Of a DNA stretch of 64,000 nucleotides, positions 62,232 through 64,000 are shown in pieces; position 1 is the first letter of the stretch; every line of letters starts with the position of its first letter. The notes under the pieces are model-generated. The model worked only from the letters and a program-made list of their open reading frames with translations, did no database searches and had not been told where the DNA came from. The DNA comes from Zonotrichia leucophrys gambelii (taxonomy: Eukaryota > Chordata > Aves > Passeriformes > Passerellidae), in the NCBI RefSeq assembly GCF_028769735.1, contig NC_088171.1, forward strand, positions 64,594,216-64,658,215, written 5' to 3'. The position numbers and the translations under genes were made by a program.

Positions 62232-64000
62232 GACCGTGCTCTGAGAAGCAAGTGAGCAGACTGGAGTGCACACTCATCACTAACTGCAGTCCAGCCTGTG
62301 CTTATTCCAGTGCCCTGCAGAATTCTTCATTCTCCTGCTTTACACGCACCTATTGAAACTATTTCCAAACTCTTGTGACAAGGGACTGGGAGAGAAGGAA
62401 GGCACAGACAGACCAGGTTGTTTTGTGTTCTCCAGAATACAGAACTGTGCTGTGATGGAATTAAAATACTACTTCCTACATACAAAGCAAGCAAGTATAG
62501 TTTGGAAGAGAGCACTGCAGAGAGACAAAAGCAGTAGAGATGTGCAAGATGTGCAAGATAATGGGAAATCCTTGTTGAACAAATGGAGAGGAAAGCAGCT
62601 CAGACATCTGTGAACTCTGAAAGAAGCAAGTGTGTGGCAGGGACAAACCCAGTTCGTCATAACACCTCATAGTAGGGTGACTAAAGCAACCAAGGAAAAA
62701 AAAAGCTGTTTAGCATGATGTGAAATTATGCTGTGCACATTTTTCCCTTTAACTTTGTTTTCAGTTTTGTAATTAGCAGTTCATTGTGTGCTCTGCTAGA
62801 ATCACAGTGTTTCATTTGCAGCACAAAGAGTGACTCAGGCAAGCAGCACCTCTGAACAGCAAGCAGAGTGCCACAGACAAACTCCTGGGTGCTCAGGGGC
62901 ACCAGGCCACACTCCCCATCTCACTGATGGTGGCAGGGTGCAGACACAGATAGGTTTTCCTCTGCTGGGTGTTAGCCAAGCCCTCTCCTCCAGCCCTTGA
63001 GAAGGAATGACACAGCTCCCACCACAGATAGCCTGCCATTTAATTTTCTGGAAGCAAACAGAAGTTACCTTTGCCTTCCTCTGGGTAAAGAATGGGGTGT
63101 GATACACACACATATTAAATTCCTTGATTAAAATTAAATCCTTTGCCACAAGGATATTTTAATGACATTTTGTGTCAGACACCACCACCATATATTGCTT
63201 CCTATGTATCCTGGGAAACACTTGCCCCCAGTTTTCAGGCAAGCAGCCTGCCCCTGTGCTATGGTCTGCTCCAAAGCCTCAAGATAGTGATAGAAAGAGG
63301 AAAAAACCCAACAAAACCTAACACCTCTAACTCTCCCACACTGACTTTAGTACACATTATGCTTAGCTGGTAGACTAGGCTTTTGTACCAGAGGAGATTA
63401 CCCAGATCTGCAGTAGCACAGACAAGGATGTGCATGTGTTCTGCTGCCTATAAATAGGCTCTCCACTTAACAAAAACACAACCCAAACAGCCAGCTGTTA
63501 ACAACTAGACCACAGAGTCTAGGCAGCAATTGCTGCTTGCTGAATAAATCTGTGCAACCTACTCATGCTTCAATTGGCAAATGATGTACAGATTAATGTT
63601 TGATGAGAGCTGATAATATTAACATGATCTCTGAAGAGGCAAGAGTGAAACATGCTAAGCACGAAAACAATCTTTGAACTGCTGCTCAGCAGGGCTGAGA
63701 GTGGGGCTTTCCAAAAGTGAGCATTTTTAACTCACAGCCTGCCACTGGCAGCTTTGGCAAGAACAGTGGGGACTGTGAAAGAGAGGAAGGCCATCCCCAC
63801 GCCTAGGGGACTGTCTTTGGCTTGAGACTTTGACTTGAGACCTCTCTCACAGGTTTCTTTGGTGATCAGCTGCCCAGCACCATACTAGAGATTCAGCAGT
63901 ACCCTGGAATGGCTACAGGAGTATTCCAAGAATGAATGCACTAAAGGACAAGCCCAGCTCTTCTCCTAGCCCTAGATACAGTCATTGCAGGGCAGACTCG
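62232..64000. other. No gene recognised; right flank
   Basis: Non-coding sequence to the window end. Open frames do not exceed 104 codons and show no domain. A MEF2/TATA-like palindrome at 63446-63459 is annotated separately. No transposon or RNA gene is recognised. Confidence 0.5.
63446..63459. promoter_or_regulatory. MEF2/TATA-like near-palindrome
   Basis: gcctataaataggc contains CTATAAATAG (63448-63457), an exact match to the MEF2 consensus YTA(A/T)4TAR. It also contains TATAAATA, a good TATA box. The GCCTA/TAGGC arms are inverted. It could be a core-promoter TATA, a muscle/neuronal enhancer site or chance; nothing downstream looks like a first exon. Confidence 0.25.

Overview
The window looks like nuclear DNA of a bird, most likely a passerine. 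Three pieces of CR1 non-LTR retrotransposon are recognisable: one internal piece and two 3' tails. There is also a complete solitary LTR of a type I recall as common in songbird genomes. The background is AT-leaning and stop-rich in all frames, with simple A-rich and AAAT repeats and isolated CpG-rich patches. I see no operons, ribosome binding sites or prokaryotic gene packing.

I cannot support any protein-coding gene, tRNA, rRNA or CRISPR array. Nearly all open frames are 60-150 codons with no recognisable domain, as expected by chance in 64 kb. The only longer frames (191, 269 and 378 codons) run through one CpG-rich minisatellite, where TA-containing stop codons are rare. The window is best read as intergenic or deep intronic sequence, possibly next to the promoter of a gene outside it.

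Layout: 1-6.0 kb is unremarkable sequence with one 20-bp tandem duplication. 6.06-6.94 kb is a decayed internal CR1 fragment (endonuclease to pre-reverse-transcriptase). 9.06-10.3 kb has two small GC-rich patches and a stretch dense in homeodomain-like motifs, including a perfect 21-bp inverted TAATTA pair. 16.56-16.9 kb is a second homeodomain-motif-rich candidate enhancer. 25.4-28.7 kb holds more candidates and a small CpG cluster with a YY1-like ATGGCGG. 30.47 kb is an AAAT microsatellite. 30.5-49.7 kb is featureless to my reading. CR1 3' tails lie at 49.74-49.90 and 55.73-55.93 kb.

The most distinctive region is 58.45-59.79 kb: a CpG island carrying a degenerate minisatellite built on a unit of about 36 bp, with E-boxes, alternating purine-pyrimidine tracts and a terminal cluster of GC boxes. 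It is probably a promoter, but its direction and target gene are unknown. A solo LTR with perfect 6-bp target-site duplications lies at 61,844-62,225. Regulatory calls are motif-based inferences; conservation was not tested.
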